Source: CAYPNF01 sp964411985 (lineage in GTDB: Bacteria > Verrucomicrobiota > Verrucomicrobiia > Limisphaerales > J093). From it: a stretch of 64,000 nt of DNA. Positions 9,707 through 17,449 of the stretch are shown here, piece after piece. The translations under genes were made by a program, and so were the position numbers. The notes beneath the pieces are model-generated. The model saw nothing but the letters and a program-made list of their open reading frames with translations, searched no databases and was not told the DNA's origin. Position 1 is the stretch's first letter, and each line of letters opens with the position of its first letter. Location of the stretch: contig CAYPNF010000044.1 of assembly GCA_964411985.1 (NCBI GenBank), positions 1 to 64,000 of the forward strand, in the 5' to 3' direction.

Positions 9707-9753
9707 ACCGGTGAGGCAGACTTCAGGTTTTCTCAAGCTCTGTCGACCAGCGC

Positions 9754-10416
9754 TCACTTACTGCAAGTTTCCGCATCGACAAGAGTAGCCAACGTTCGTC
9801 CCAAGATGCGACTGCATCGGGCGCTTGAGCGGCCCAGTCGGATTAGCGGTATCACCAGAGAAGGCTGACGAAACAACCGGATGGCGAGTCGGCCGACTGA
9901 AATCTGCATCCGAGCATCGAGGACCTCCTGGAAATCCAGCGGCAAATCCTCGTTCCAGGCGTCAGAAACGATGCGTACCAAGAGAAAGGGAACGTTGTGT
10001 CTCCGAGCTACCTGCTCGATCGCAGCTGACTCCATTTCCACCGCGTCCGCACCCGTTTCAGACCAGAGGTGCGCCTTTTCACTCGCGGCCGAGACAATTC
10101 GTGTCACGGTCAAAAAACGTGCCGGACGAACTCCTAAGGCTTGCATCTTCGCACGCCAAGGTTCGGGCGTACCCGTTCCGCAAACCAACGCTTCCCTCGA
10201 CAACGCGGGGTTCAGCCCTCCGGCAAAACCACAACTCAGAATCAACGAAGGTCTGGAGGAGCGGAGCGCCTGTTCAACGGCGCTAGTCGCATTGTCCGCT
10301 CCCATCCCGGTCAGCAGAATGCGGGCAAGAACTCCTTGGCGGCAATAGCTCCGAAAGCCGGCCACTTCCTGAGGCACTGCGAAGCAAACCAACGGAATGG
10401 AATCAAGAGTCTTCAC
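9754..10416 (-). CDS. Phosphorylase-superfamily nucleosidase (MTA/SAH nucleosidase-like)
   Basis: A 220-residue protein of the PNP_UDP_1 family. It shows the N-terminal LLTGMGADNA loop, the central CGFAGGLNP, the base/ribose-contacting stretch GADAVEMESAAI with its Glu pair, and IVSDAW with the catalytic-type Asp of nucleosidases. Relatives hydrolyse 5'-methylthioadenosine and S-adenosylhomocysteine, or act on hopanoid precursors (HpnG type). The gene starts with GTG, and that GTGA overlaps the stop of the methyltransferase gene upstream, a classic translational-coupling arrangement. Removal of SAH produced by the partner is a reasonable but unproven role. The C terminus (after about residue 180) is basic and does not match the core family well. 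Confidence 0.72.
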   Translation of the reverse strand: MKTLDSIPLVCFAVPQEVAGFRSYCRQGVLARILLTGMGADNATSAVEQALRSSRPSLILSCGFAGGLNPALSREALVCGTGTPEPWRAKMQALGVRPARFLTVTRIVSAASEKAHLWSETGADAVEMESAAIEQVARRHNVPFLLVRIVSDAWNEDLPLDFQEVLDARMQISVGRLAIRLFRQPSLVIPLIRLGRSSARCSRILGRTLATLVDAETCSK

Positions 10417-11597
10417 AGCACCTTCTCCCGCTGCTGCACCAGCACCCGGTGACTCCGCCCCAAGTGCTCCGGATGCATCAGGGTCTTAAACTGACGGATT
10501 TCACCAGCCGTCCAGCTAAGAGCCTTCCCATCCCGGGACAGGTCGCTCAGGATCGAGGTGAGGAAGGCCCCCTGGCCCTGGGAAACCAGTGTCTTCAAAC
10601 CGGCCAGCTCGCCTACTTCCCGGATCAACCGAAAGTTCACATGCGAAGTGATGTCAATCTCCCCAGGCCTCATGAGGAGGTCCTTTACGACGCAATGCCG
10701 GTCGTAACCCCGGAGGGTGCCTTCCAACCGATGGGGAGCCAGAACCTCCCCATCGTCGAAACCGTAATCGAATGCCAACAAATAACCCTCGGCAAGGTGC
10801 TGAGCTGCCCGATCCCACCAAGCGAGCGGTTCGGCCGCCACTTCAATCGTGTAGGCTTCCGGCAGCAACTCAATCAGACCCACATCGGGCTCCAAGCCGA
10901 GGGCCTGAGCCCAGTCCCGGGAAATACCCCGCAGCACGGAAGGAAGGGTCTGCAGAAACGCATCCCTCTGCCAAGGAAGTCTGCACCAGCAGAGACGTCC
11001 ATCCTCGTGGGTAACGCCCCATTCGAACCAGGATCGGTTCACCCGATCCCAGCCCAAACGATGGACCGAAAAGGCGTCCAGGAGCTCGTTGGAGATTATG
11101 AAACCGCGGATGGACATGTGAGACAATTCGTCCCATGAGGCAACCCAGTCGAGATGGCATCCTGCCTCATCCGCAGTTTTGCTTTGCCTTTGGCGCTGCA
11201 GGGGCGAAGGTTCCAGGATCACGTATCGGAAACGGGTCGCCAATTCAGGGAAGCCTCTCCGCAACGCCTGAAGGAGGTCGCAGGCCAACCGAGCATCGTG
11301 TGCTCCTGCCTCGACAATCATGAGAGGGCCCTCGGTTAAAGTGGTGGACTTCAAGGCGATCCAAGACGCGAGGAGCTGTCCAAAAACAGGGCCGACGCTA
11401 ACACTGGTAAAGAAGTGGCCAGATTTGCCGATAGAACTGGAAACGGTTTCGTAGAAACCGAGTTGCGGTTCGTAGAGTGCCGCCTGCATGAAATCCTTGA
11501 ACCGCATGGGTCCGTGGGTCTGAAGTCGGCTGAACAAAACCGAGCTCAAGTCATGCTTGGGCTTGATTGCGTTGTATTCTTTTGCTTCAGTTTCCAC
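10413..11597 (-). CDS. MidA/NDUFAF7-family SAM-dependent methyltransferase
   Basis: A 394-residue protein matching the DUF185/MidA family: RFKDFMQAALYEPQLGFYE near residue 35, a SAM-binding strand MIVEAGAHDARLACDLL, and the family signature SNELLDAFSVHRL. The mitochondrial relative methylates an arginine of a complex I subunit. Bacterial members are protein methyltransferases of uncertain target. The likely start is GTG at 11597, since the conserved N-terminal helix LSSVLFSRLQTHGP lies upstream of the first ATG. Only 23 bases separate this start from divergent pilT, so each promoter must overlap the other gene. The 3' end overlaps the nucleosidase gene by four bases. Confidence 0.82.
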   Translation of the reverse strand: METEAKEYNAIKPKHDLSSVLFSRLQTHGPMRFKDFMQAALYEPQLGFYETVSSSIGKSGHFFTSVSVGPVFGQLLASWIALKSTTLTEGPLMIVEAGAHDARLACDLLQALRRGFPELATRFRYVILEPSPLQRQRQSKTADEAGCHLDWVASWDELSHMSIRGFIISNELLDAFSVHRLGWDRVNRSWFEWGVTHEDGRLCWCRLPWQRDAFLQTLPSVLRGISRDWAQALGLEPDVGLIELLPEAYTIEVAAEPLAWWDRAAQHLAEGYLLAFDYGFDDGEVLAPHRLEGTLRGYDRHCVVKDLLMRPGEIDITSHVNFRLIREVGELAGLKTLVSQGQGAFLTSILSDLSRDGKALSWTAGEIRQFKTLMHPEHLGRSHRVLVQQREKVL

Positions 11598-11620
11598 AGG
11601 TGGAAGCCGTTTAAATAGTT

Positions 11621-12712
11621 ATGGCCAAGATCGATGCATTCTTCAACTTGATGTTGGAAGAGAAAGCTTCCGACCTTCATCTCTCCTCAGGCAACCCGCC
11701 GATGCTGCGCATCAACGGCGAGATGAAGCGAGTGGATTACCCCCCACTCGAGAGCGACCAACTCAAGGCCATGCTTTACGAGATCACCCCCGAATACAAG
11801 GTCAAGGTGTATGAGGAAACCGGGGACGTCGATTTTGGCTATGAGATCCCAGGGATTTCGCGATTTCGCGCCAACTACTTCAACCAAAAGAACGGAGTTG
11901 CGGCGGTATTCCGTCAGATCCCTTCCAAAGTCATCTCCTTTGAAGACTTCGACAAGATGGAGGCACCCTTGCCGCCCGTCCTCAAGAAGCTCTCCATGCT
12001 GAACAAGGGACTGGTGCTGGTAACAGGCCCCACCGGGTCGGGCAAGTCCACCACGTTGGCGGCGATGCTCGACTATTCAAACAAGAATCGTCGGGATCAT
12101 ATCATCACGTTGGAGGACCCCATTGAGTTTGTGCACCAAAGCCATGGCTGCCTCGTCAACCATCGTGAAGTTGGGGTCCATACAAAGACCTTCTCCAGCG
12201 GCCTTCGTGGTGCCTTGCGCGAGGATCCGGACATTATTCTGGTAGGGGAAATGCGCGATCTGGAGACCATCGAACTAGCCATCACCGCTGCCAGTACGGG
12301 CCATCTTGTTTTCGGCACCTTGCACACTCAAAGTGCCGCTAAGACCGTCGACCGTATCATTGACGTCTTTCCTGCGGATCAACAGAATAAGATCCGCGCC
12401 ACTCTTTCCGAGGCCTTACGCGGGGTGGTGGCACAAAACCTTTTCAAGCGGATCGATCGCAAAGGCCGGGTGGCGGCCTTGGAGATCCTGGTTTTTACGA
12501 CCGCCGTGGCGAACCTGGTTCGCGAAGGAAAGACTCACCAAATCCCAGGAATGATCCAGGTCGGCAAGAAAATCGGCAACACCCCTTTGGATGATTCGAT
12601 CATGGAACATCTGCGAATGAAGCGGATCTCTCCCGAAGAGGCCTATGACAAGTGTTTAGACAAGAGGAAGTTCCGCCCGTTCCTAACCACACCACCGGAG
12701 GATGAGGAATAG
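11621..12712 (+). CDS. pilT: Type IV pilus retraction ATPase PilT
   Basis: A 363-residue cytoplasmic hexameric motor that depolymerises type IV pili and drives twitching. Residues 1-100 form the PAS-like N-terminal domain (EEKASDLHLSSG). Walker A is GPTGSGKST at 136-144. The Asp box is ITLEDPIEFVH, the Walker B region is IILVGEMRDLETI, and the His box is TGHLVFGTLHT. The C-terminal hallmark VREGKTHQIPGMIQ is typical of PilT proper. Length is normal for the family. It heads a three-gene run with a second ATPase (59-base gap) and a receiver-like protein. Confidence 0.95.
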   Translation: MAKIDAFFNLMLEEKASDLHLSSGNPPMLRINGEMKRVDYPPLESDQLKAMLYEITPEYKVKVYEETGDVDFGYEIPGISRFRANYFNQKNGVAAVFRQIPSKVISFEDFDKMEAPLPPVLKKLSMLNKGLVLVTGPTGSGKSTTLAAMLDYSNKNRRDHIITLEDPIEFVHQSHGCLVNHREVGVHTKTFSSGLRGALREDPDIILVGEMRDLETIELAITAASTGHLVFGTLHTQSAAKTVDRIIDVFPADQQNKIRATLSEALRGVVAQNLFKRIDRKGRVAALEILVFTTAVANLVREGKTHQIPGMIQVGKKIGNTPLDDSIMEHLRMKRISPEEAYDKCLDKRKFRPFLTTPPEDEE

Positions 12713-12771
12713 CCGTGTGCACCCGTTTTCCTAGCGAGTTTTCACCTTGATCGCCCCCACCGAAAGAGCGT

Positions 12772-13971
12772 ATGCGACGTAACGAACTGGACTACTTGCT
12801 TGGAAGCATGCTCGACTCTCAGCGAGATGTTTCCGACCTCAACATCACCGTAGACAAGCCACCGCAGGTGGAGTCAAACGGCATTTTGATGCCCGTGGCC
12901 ATCGAACCCCCTATCGAACGTCTCACCCCCTTCCAAACGGAAATGATTGCCCTCAACCTGATGGGGCATAGCCGTCGGCTTACCGAAGACCTGCTTACCA
13001 CCGGCTCTTGCGATACCTCCTATTCGCTGGCGGGGAAAGCGCGGTTTCGTGTCAACATCTTCTCCCAGCGGGCCAATTATTCCGTCGTCCTCCGCAAGCT
13101 CAACAACCGCATCCCCACACTCCAGGAATTGGGCTTGCCGCCGATCTTCAAGCAGATCTCCCAAGAGAAGACAGGTTTGATCCTGGTAACGGGCGCGACC
13201 GGCACGGGTAAGTCAACATCACTCGCTGCGCTGTTAAACGAGATCAACGAGACGTATTCGATTCATGTGATCACCCTGGAGGATCCGGTCGAGTTTGTGC
13301 ATTCACAGAAGAAGGCTACGTTCAACCAACGCGAGATGGGAACGGACTTCAACTCTTTCGCGAACGGGTTGCGTGCCGCACTCCGGCAGGCGCCCAAAGT
13401 GATTCTGGTCGGTGAAATGCGCGACCGGGAGACAGTGGAAATCGGCCTAAGCGCGGCTGAGACCGGACATCTCGTGTTGAGCACGCTTCATACGATTGAC
13501 GCGGGGCAAACGATCAACCGTATTCTGGGCATGTTCGATCTGGAAGAGCAGAAGCAGATTCGCATGCGCCTGGCAGACACTCTTCGCTGGGTGGTGAGCC
13601 AGCGTCTCGCTCCCAAGATTGGGGGAGGACGACAGGCGCTGCTTGAAATCATGGGCTCCAACATTCGTACCCGGGATGCCATCACCTATGGCGAGGCAGA
13701 AGGCAAGAGCTTCTACGAAATCATCGAGGCGAGTTATCCCTTCGGGTGGCGAACCTTTGACCAAGCCTGTCTGGATGGTTATGAGCACAACCTCATCACC
13801 GAAGAGACGTCCATAGCCTACTGCACCAAGAAGGGCCCGACCGGCCGGGGCATCGACAACGTAAAGAAGAAGCGCGGTGAAACCACCACCACCCTGTCCA
13901 ACCTGCACGTCAGCAAGGAACAGGAAGCCAAGAAAAGTTCCGGACCTTCCCCCACCCTCAAGCTCAAGTAA
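12772..13971 (+). CDS. PilT/PilU-like secretion ATPase
   Basis: A 399-residue second PilT-family ATPase. It has an N-terminal domain (SQRDVSDLNITVDKPPQ), Walker A GATGTGKST at 141-149, the Asp box ITLEDPVEFVH, VILVGEMRDRETVEIGL, and TGHLVLSTLHTIDAG. The VVSQRLAPK and GWRTFDQACLDGY segments after the core are closer to PilU, the accessory retraction motor, than to PilT. The C-terminal tail of about 45 residues is rich in Lys, Ser and Thr and looks disordered. All ATPase motifs are intact, so it is expected to be active. It is followed after two bases by the pseudo-receiver gene, so the two are translated together. Confidence 0.9.
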   Translation: MRRNELDYLLGSMLDSQRDVSDLNITVDKPPQVESNGILMPVAIEPPIERLTPFQTEMIALNLMGHSRRLTEDLLTTGSCDTSYSLAGKARFRVNIFSQRANYSVVLRKLNNRIPTLQELGLPPIFKQISQEKTGLILVTGATGTGKSTSLAALLNEINETYSIHVITLEDPVEFVHSQKKATFNQREMGTDFNSFANGLRAALRQAPKVILVGEMRDRETVEIGLSAAETGHLVLSTLHTIDAGQTINRILGMFDLEEQKQIRMRLADTLRWVVSQRLAPKIGGGRQALLEIMGSNIRTRDAITYGEAEGKSFYEIIEASYPFGWRTFDQACLDGYEHNLITEETSIAYCTKKGPTGRGIDNVKKKRGETTTTLSNLHVSKEQEAKKSSGPSPTLKLK

Positions 13972-13973
13972 CC

Positions 13974-14441
13974 ATGGCTCTCGAATTTGACTTCATCGGC
14001 CCCAATGACAAACCTGCGTTGGTGCTCCTCAGCACCCCGGACTGGCTAGACACCGCCAAGTCGACTCTTTATGAGTTGGGATACAAAGTCCACGCCCTGA
14101 CTTCGCACGAGGAATTCGCCAGCCGTTTCGCCCAGGTCCAATATCAGGTGGTGATCACGGAACTCATGTTTGCCGCTTCGACTCCGGGGGAAAACGTGTC
14201 CCTGCTCAATCTGCAGCGCATGCAGATGAACCAAAGGAGGCACGCTTGCGTCGTCATGCTCGGCTACGAGTTTGAGACCCTAAACGCCATGCAGGCATTC
14301 CAACAGAGCGTCCACGCGGTCGTCAACCCGCTCGAATTGCCTAGCCTGGGTCAAATCATTCAGCAGGTAGTGTCCGACAGCAACTTGATGCTGGGTATTT
14401 ACCGCGACACCCAGACTCGGATCATCCAGGGCAAACTCTGA
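13974..14441 (+). CDS. Degenerate receiver-like protein
   Basis: A 155-residue protein whose alternating strand and helix pattern fits a CheY-like receiver (ALVLLSTPDW, VVITELMF, CVVMLGYEF, AVVNPLELPSLGQII). The phosphorylation site is missing: the first strand lacks the acidic pair, the acceptor strand reads ITEL with Glu in place of Asp, and the Lys-Pro signature reads Asn-Pro. It is therefore probably a phosphorylation-independent pseudo-receiver. It sits two bases after the PilU-like gene and may regulate or localise the motor. No stronger assignment is justified. Confidence 0.7.
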   Translation: MALEFDFIGPNDKPALVLLSTPDWLDTAKSTLYELGYKVHALTSHEEFASRFAQVQYQVVITELMFAASTPGENVSLLNLQRMQMNQRRHACVVMLGYEFETLNAMQAFQQSVHAVVNPLELPSLGQIIQQVVSDSNLMLGIYRDTQTRIIQGKL

Positions 14442-14473
14442 GCCGGAGGAAATGCCACCGTGGAGCAATCGAA

Positions 14474-15958
14474 TCAACGGCTCTGTTTCTGACTGTCCAC
14501 GAAGTCTTTCCAGATACTGTCAGGCGTCCCCCCCAGAACCGCCTCAAGTTCCTGGTCTCCGAGGTGTCCTTCGCGAGAAGCAACGTTGAGTTTTCGGACC
14601 ACCCCGGGTTGCTTCGTTTTCTCCAGCCAGGCGAGCAACGCTGCAGCAGGGCCGTATCCATCGCGATAGGAAGACCGCGCAGCATCAATGTTGAGGCGCC
14701 CCGACTGCGGTTCGAACAGCGCGTACCGTACATAGTCCGCAATGCCCTCCGTCACCCAGCCTTCCCCCTTTCCTTTGTAGTCCTGCACCACGTGGCAAAG
14801 CTCGTGCACGATCATGCCGTAATCTTTCGGAGATTTCTTGGTAACCCATTCTGCAGACACGCGAATGGAGTTGGCACCCGTTTCGGCGATTCCGTCGAAC
14901 CGGTCAAAGCTGAGCTTCACCACCGGGTAGGGTAGCGGCTGGTCCGGGCCGCTAAGAAGAGCGGTGAGGCGCGGGTACCATTCCTCTGCAATCCGAGTGG
15001 CTTCCCTGGCAAACGACTCGCATTCGGGTGCCTTTGAAAAGTCAGTTTGAACATACTGAGGAGCTGGCTCTCCCGGAATCCCCATTCCGGAGGGAGAACG
15101 CGCTATCACACTCCGAAGTGGCCGACTGGCCTGGATACTTCCACCTGTGGCCAGGAAGAAGCCTTCCGTTGCCAGTCCGCCGTCAATGTTCTCCTTCGAT
15201 TCCCACTCGGCCCCCGAAGCGGTGAAACGCGCCCGCGTGAGGCACTGCCACTCCCCCTGCACCGTCCGTACCATGCCACCTGCGAACCGCGCCCGGCGCA
15301 GGTCTCGCACGCTCTTTCCGTCACGCCGAAAATCCTCCACAAAGGAGTAGTAGCCCTTGAGCGGACGTCCACCCGTTCGGGTTCGAAAGGTCACCAAGTG
15401 CATCCATTCTTGCTTCGCAGGATTCCACAGGTACCCCGAATACGAGGTTTTCTCCCCCTGAGCGGAACCGCGCACGAGAAACCGGTTGGTTGAACCGAGA
15501 GTCCAAGGGAAGTCCATCATGCACTGTCCACCAGTTCCTTCGCCACCAAACCGTTTGATCCGCACTTCAGGGTGAGAATGCAACAGCTCAACCCGGTCCT
15601 CCTTGGACACGGCGTTCGGGTTGTCCCCCGAAGTCGGATCCCAGACCGAGAAGATGGCAACCTTACGGCCAGGCTCCATCAGTTCCTGGATCCCGAAATA
15701 GCCGGTATCCCATCCACATGCCATGAAATAGCTTCCCGGGGTGGATTGCTCCACGACCATTTCGTTGTAGAACGCATTCCCTTCGGGAGCCAACCAGCCC
15801 AAATGCACAGATCGGGCGGCAGTTGGTTCGCCGGCAGTCAAAATCCCGAGTGCGGTGAGGCCGACCACAACCCTAGCCCATTCAACAAATCCTAACACAC
15901 CCCTGCTCCCGCTAGGAGGCAACAGCGCGGAAACGGGGTTCGCTTGTCCAGATCGCAT
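14474..15958 (-). CDS. Secreted DUF3472 + basic-secretory-protein (zincin) fusion
   Basis: A 494-residue protein with a probable signal peptide (VVVGLTALGILTAGEPTAA). The N-terminal domain (about 50-270) resembles DUF3472 (LGWLAPEGNAFYNEM, ACGWDTGYFGIQEL). The C-terminal domain (about 310-490) resembles plant and bacterial basic secretory proteins, a zincin-like peptidase family. IVHELCHVVQDY supplies two zinc-ligand-like His residues and the catalytic Glu, and GWVTEGIADYVRY supplies a downstream Glu/Asp. The likely function is an exported metallopeptidase or wall-active enzyme whose DUF3472 domain may bind glycan. The ATG at 15958 is chosen as the start of the hydrophobic leader; an extension to 16132 would run into the adjacent gene. 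It follows the DUF5009 gene by 64 bases on the same strand. Confidence 0.8.
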   Translation of the reverse strand: MRSGQANPVSALLPPSGSRGVLGFVEWARVVVGLTALGILTAGEPTAARSVHLGWLAPEGNAFYNEMVVEQSTPGSYFMACGWDTGYFGIQELMEPGRKVAIFSVWDPTSGDNPNAVSKEDRVELLHSHPEVRIKRFGGEGTGGQCMMDFPWTLGSTNRFLVRGSAQGEKTSYSGYLWNPAKQEWMHLVTFRTRTGGRPLKGYYSFVEDFRRDGKSVRDLRRARFAGGMVRTVQGEWQCLTRARFTASGAEWESKENIDGGLATEGFFLATGGSIQASRPLRSVIARSPSGMGIPGEPAPQYVQTDFSKAPECESFAREATRIAEEWYPRLTALLSGPDQPLPYPVVKLSFDRFDGIAETGANSIRVSAEWVTKKSPKDYGMIVHELCHVVQDYKGKGEGWVTEGIADYVRYALFEPQSGRLNIDAARSSYRDGYGPAAALLAWLEKTKQPGVVRKLNVASREGHLGDQELEAVLGGTPDSIWKDFVDSQKQSR

Positions 15959-16022
15959 AGGTGAGCTTAGGAGGAACTGGATTCGCTTGTCAAAGACGCT
16001 CAGGCCTGCAAACCCCGGGGCT

Positions 16023-17315
16023 TCATAGACGAAGTCGAAAACCACAACGGTTGAGCCCCGAGGCAAGCCCCAAAACCAGGAAAGCACACAAGAGCGATCT
16101 TCCCACCGCAAACCCCAGCCCAGCGTCCGCAAAACGTTGGTAGGCGGAAGTTACGTTGAGGAGGTCCATCGCCGGATACATCAAGTTGTGTAGGAGATAG
16201 GCCATAAGCACGTTCTGTCCGGCAACCGCAACGAAGCGCAGCCTAGGCCCGGCATGAAAGACGTCGAGGCCAAGGTAGAAGAGCAGCCATAGCAAGCCGG
16301 TTATGGCTGAGGCCCATAGGCACCAAGGGGGAGTGGCGCTATTCTTGTTGATTCCGTAGAGGGGATGCAGAAGCAGCGCCGCTGCGGAACAGCCACTCAC
16401 GAAAAGGAGCGTGAAGCGCACTCGGGCAACGGGGGGAGAGGTCTCGGGGGTAAGGAGAATGGTGGCCAACAGTACCCCGAACACGGTAATTGCTGCCTGA
16501 GAGCCAAGTGTGCCGCCAATGCCGACGAAACGCGCGAGCCAGAAGCCTTCGAACAGGCCGTTGCGGTCTGCGGGATAGAGACAAAACAGGAGCACCATGC
16601 AGCTGAGCAGAGCCAGTCGGCGCGTCCCAGCAGCAAGGAAAACCAGGGTTCCAACCAGATAAGCCCAACCGATCAACCCCAGAATCCCGTACCACTCTGT
16701 GCGAAGCGAAAAGGGAGACAGAGCGATGATTCTCTCGCCTTTCGCACCTCGGAAAGAGAAGGCCAGCCAAACCAGAACCAGGAGCCCGATCCAACGCAGG
16801 AGCCGGTTTAGGTTAGAGCGGAGCTGACCTGGTTCACCAGCATGAATCCCTTTGGAAGGAACAAGGTCGCAGAAGGCCATGATGGCGGCAAGGTACATGC
16901 AAGTCCCCCAGAGAGCCCCGGACCAGCCCATGGTCGCCGAATCGGGTGTGCCGTTCACCATGAGGATCCCCAAGCCAAGCAGGGAGAGGGTACGAAGGCC
17001 GACGTGGAGCAAAACCAGGTGAATTGCCTCTCCCTTTTTCAACCTCCCACCGATCGCGAAGGGGATGGACATTCCGACGATAAAGAGAAACGCCGGGAAA
17101 ACCAGATCCACAAAGGTCATGCCGTTGGCGTCTCCGGGAAGATGGCGCATCCACCACGGCACTATGTTGGGTGAAGCGCCAGCGATATCGTTCACGAAGA
17201 CCATTGTGAACATAACCAGAGCCCGCAACGCATCGATGGAGGCTATGCGGTCCTTGCCGCTCCGGACGTTTTCACCCTCCATCGATTTGCCAAGATCCGG
17301 CGAAATGCCATTCAT
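16023..17315 (-). CDS. DUF5009 / heparan-acetyltransferase-like membrane protein
   Basis: A 430-residue polytopic inner-membrane protein with about ten hydrophobic segments. The N-terminal signature IASIDALRALVMFTMVFVND and the pattern FVDLVFPAFLFIVGMSIPFA match the DUF5009/DUF1624 family, related to heparan-alpha-glucosaminide N-acetyltransferase and other membrane acyltransferases. Members are thought to acetylate sugars across the membrane; the acceptor is unknown here. The start at 17315 is favoured over an upstream ATG at 17369 because AAGGAG stands about nine bases before it on the minus strand. The adjacent DUF3472/protease gene may share the transcript. Confidence 0.85.
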   Translation of the reverse strand: MNGISPDLGKSMEGENVRSGKDRIASIDALRALVMFTMVFVNDIAGASPNIVPWWMRHLPGDANGMTFVDLVFPAFLFIVGMSIPFAIGGRLKKGEAIHLVLLHVGLRTLSLLGLGILMVNGTPDSATMGWSGALWGTCMYLAAIMAFCDLVPSKGIHAGEPGQLRSNLNRLLRWIGLLVLVWLAFSFRGAKGERIIALSPFSLRTEWYGILGLIGWAYLVGTLVFLAAGTRRLALLSCMVLLFCLYPADRNGLFEGFWLARFVGIGGTLGSQAAITVFGVLLATILLTPETSPPVARVRFTLLFVSGCSAAALLLHPLYGINKNSATPPWCLWASAITGLLWLLFYLGLDVFHAGPRLRFVAVAGQNVLMAYLLHNLMYPAMDLLNVTSAYQRFADAGLGFAVGRSLLCAFLVLGLASGLNRCGFRLRL

Positions 17316-17406
17316 AGCCCGATCTCCTTCCTCGGTGGCAACGCACTCAGTGTTGAACGCCCCATCCATCAGACCGGAGGCAGTTCACTCCTTCGCAGAA
17401 GACTGC

Positions 17407-17439
17407 AGTGGCGCCCCCGCAGGTAGCGGAGGCGCCACT
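17407..17439 (-). terminator. Strong stem-loop after trpB
   Basis: Eleven bases beyond the trpB stop, a near-perfect 14-bp stem (AGTGGCGCCTCCGC against GCGGGGGCGCCACT) closes a five-base loop. No clear U-tract follows, so it may be a Rho-linked 3' end or an mRNA-stabilising hairpin rather than a textbook intrinsic terminator. It separates trpB from the downstream DUF5009 gene. Confidence 0.6.
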
Positions 17440-17449
17440 CCAGAAGAAC

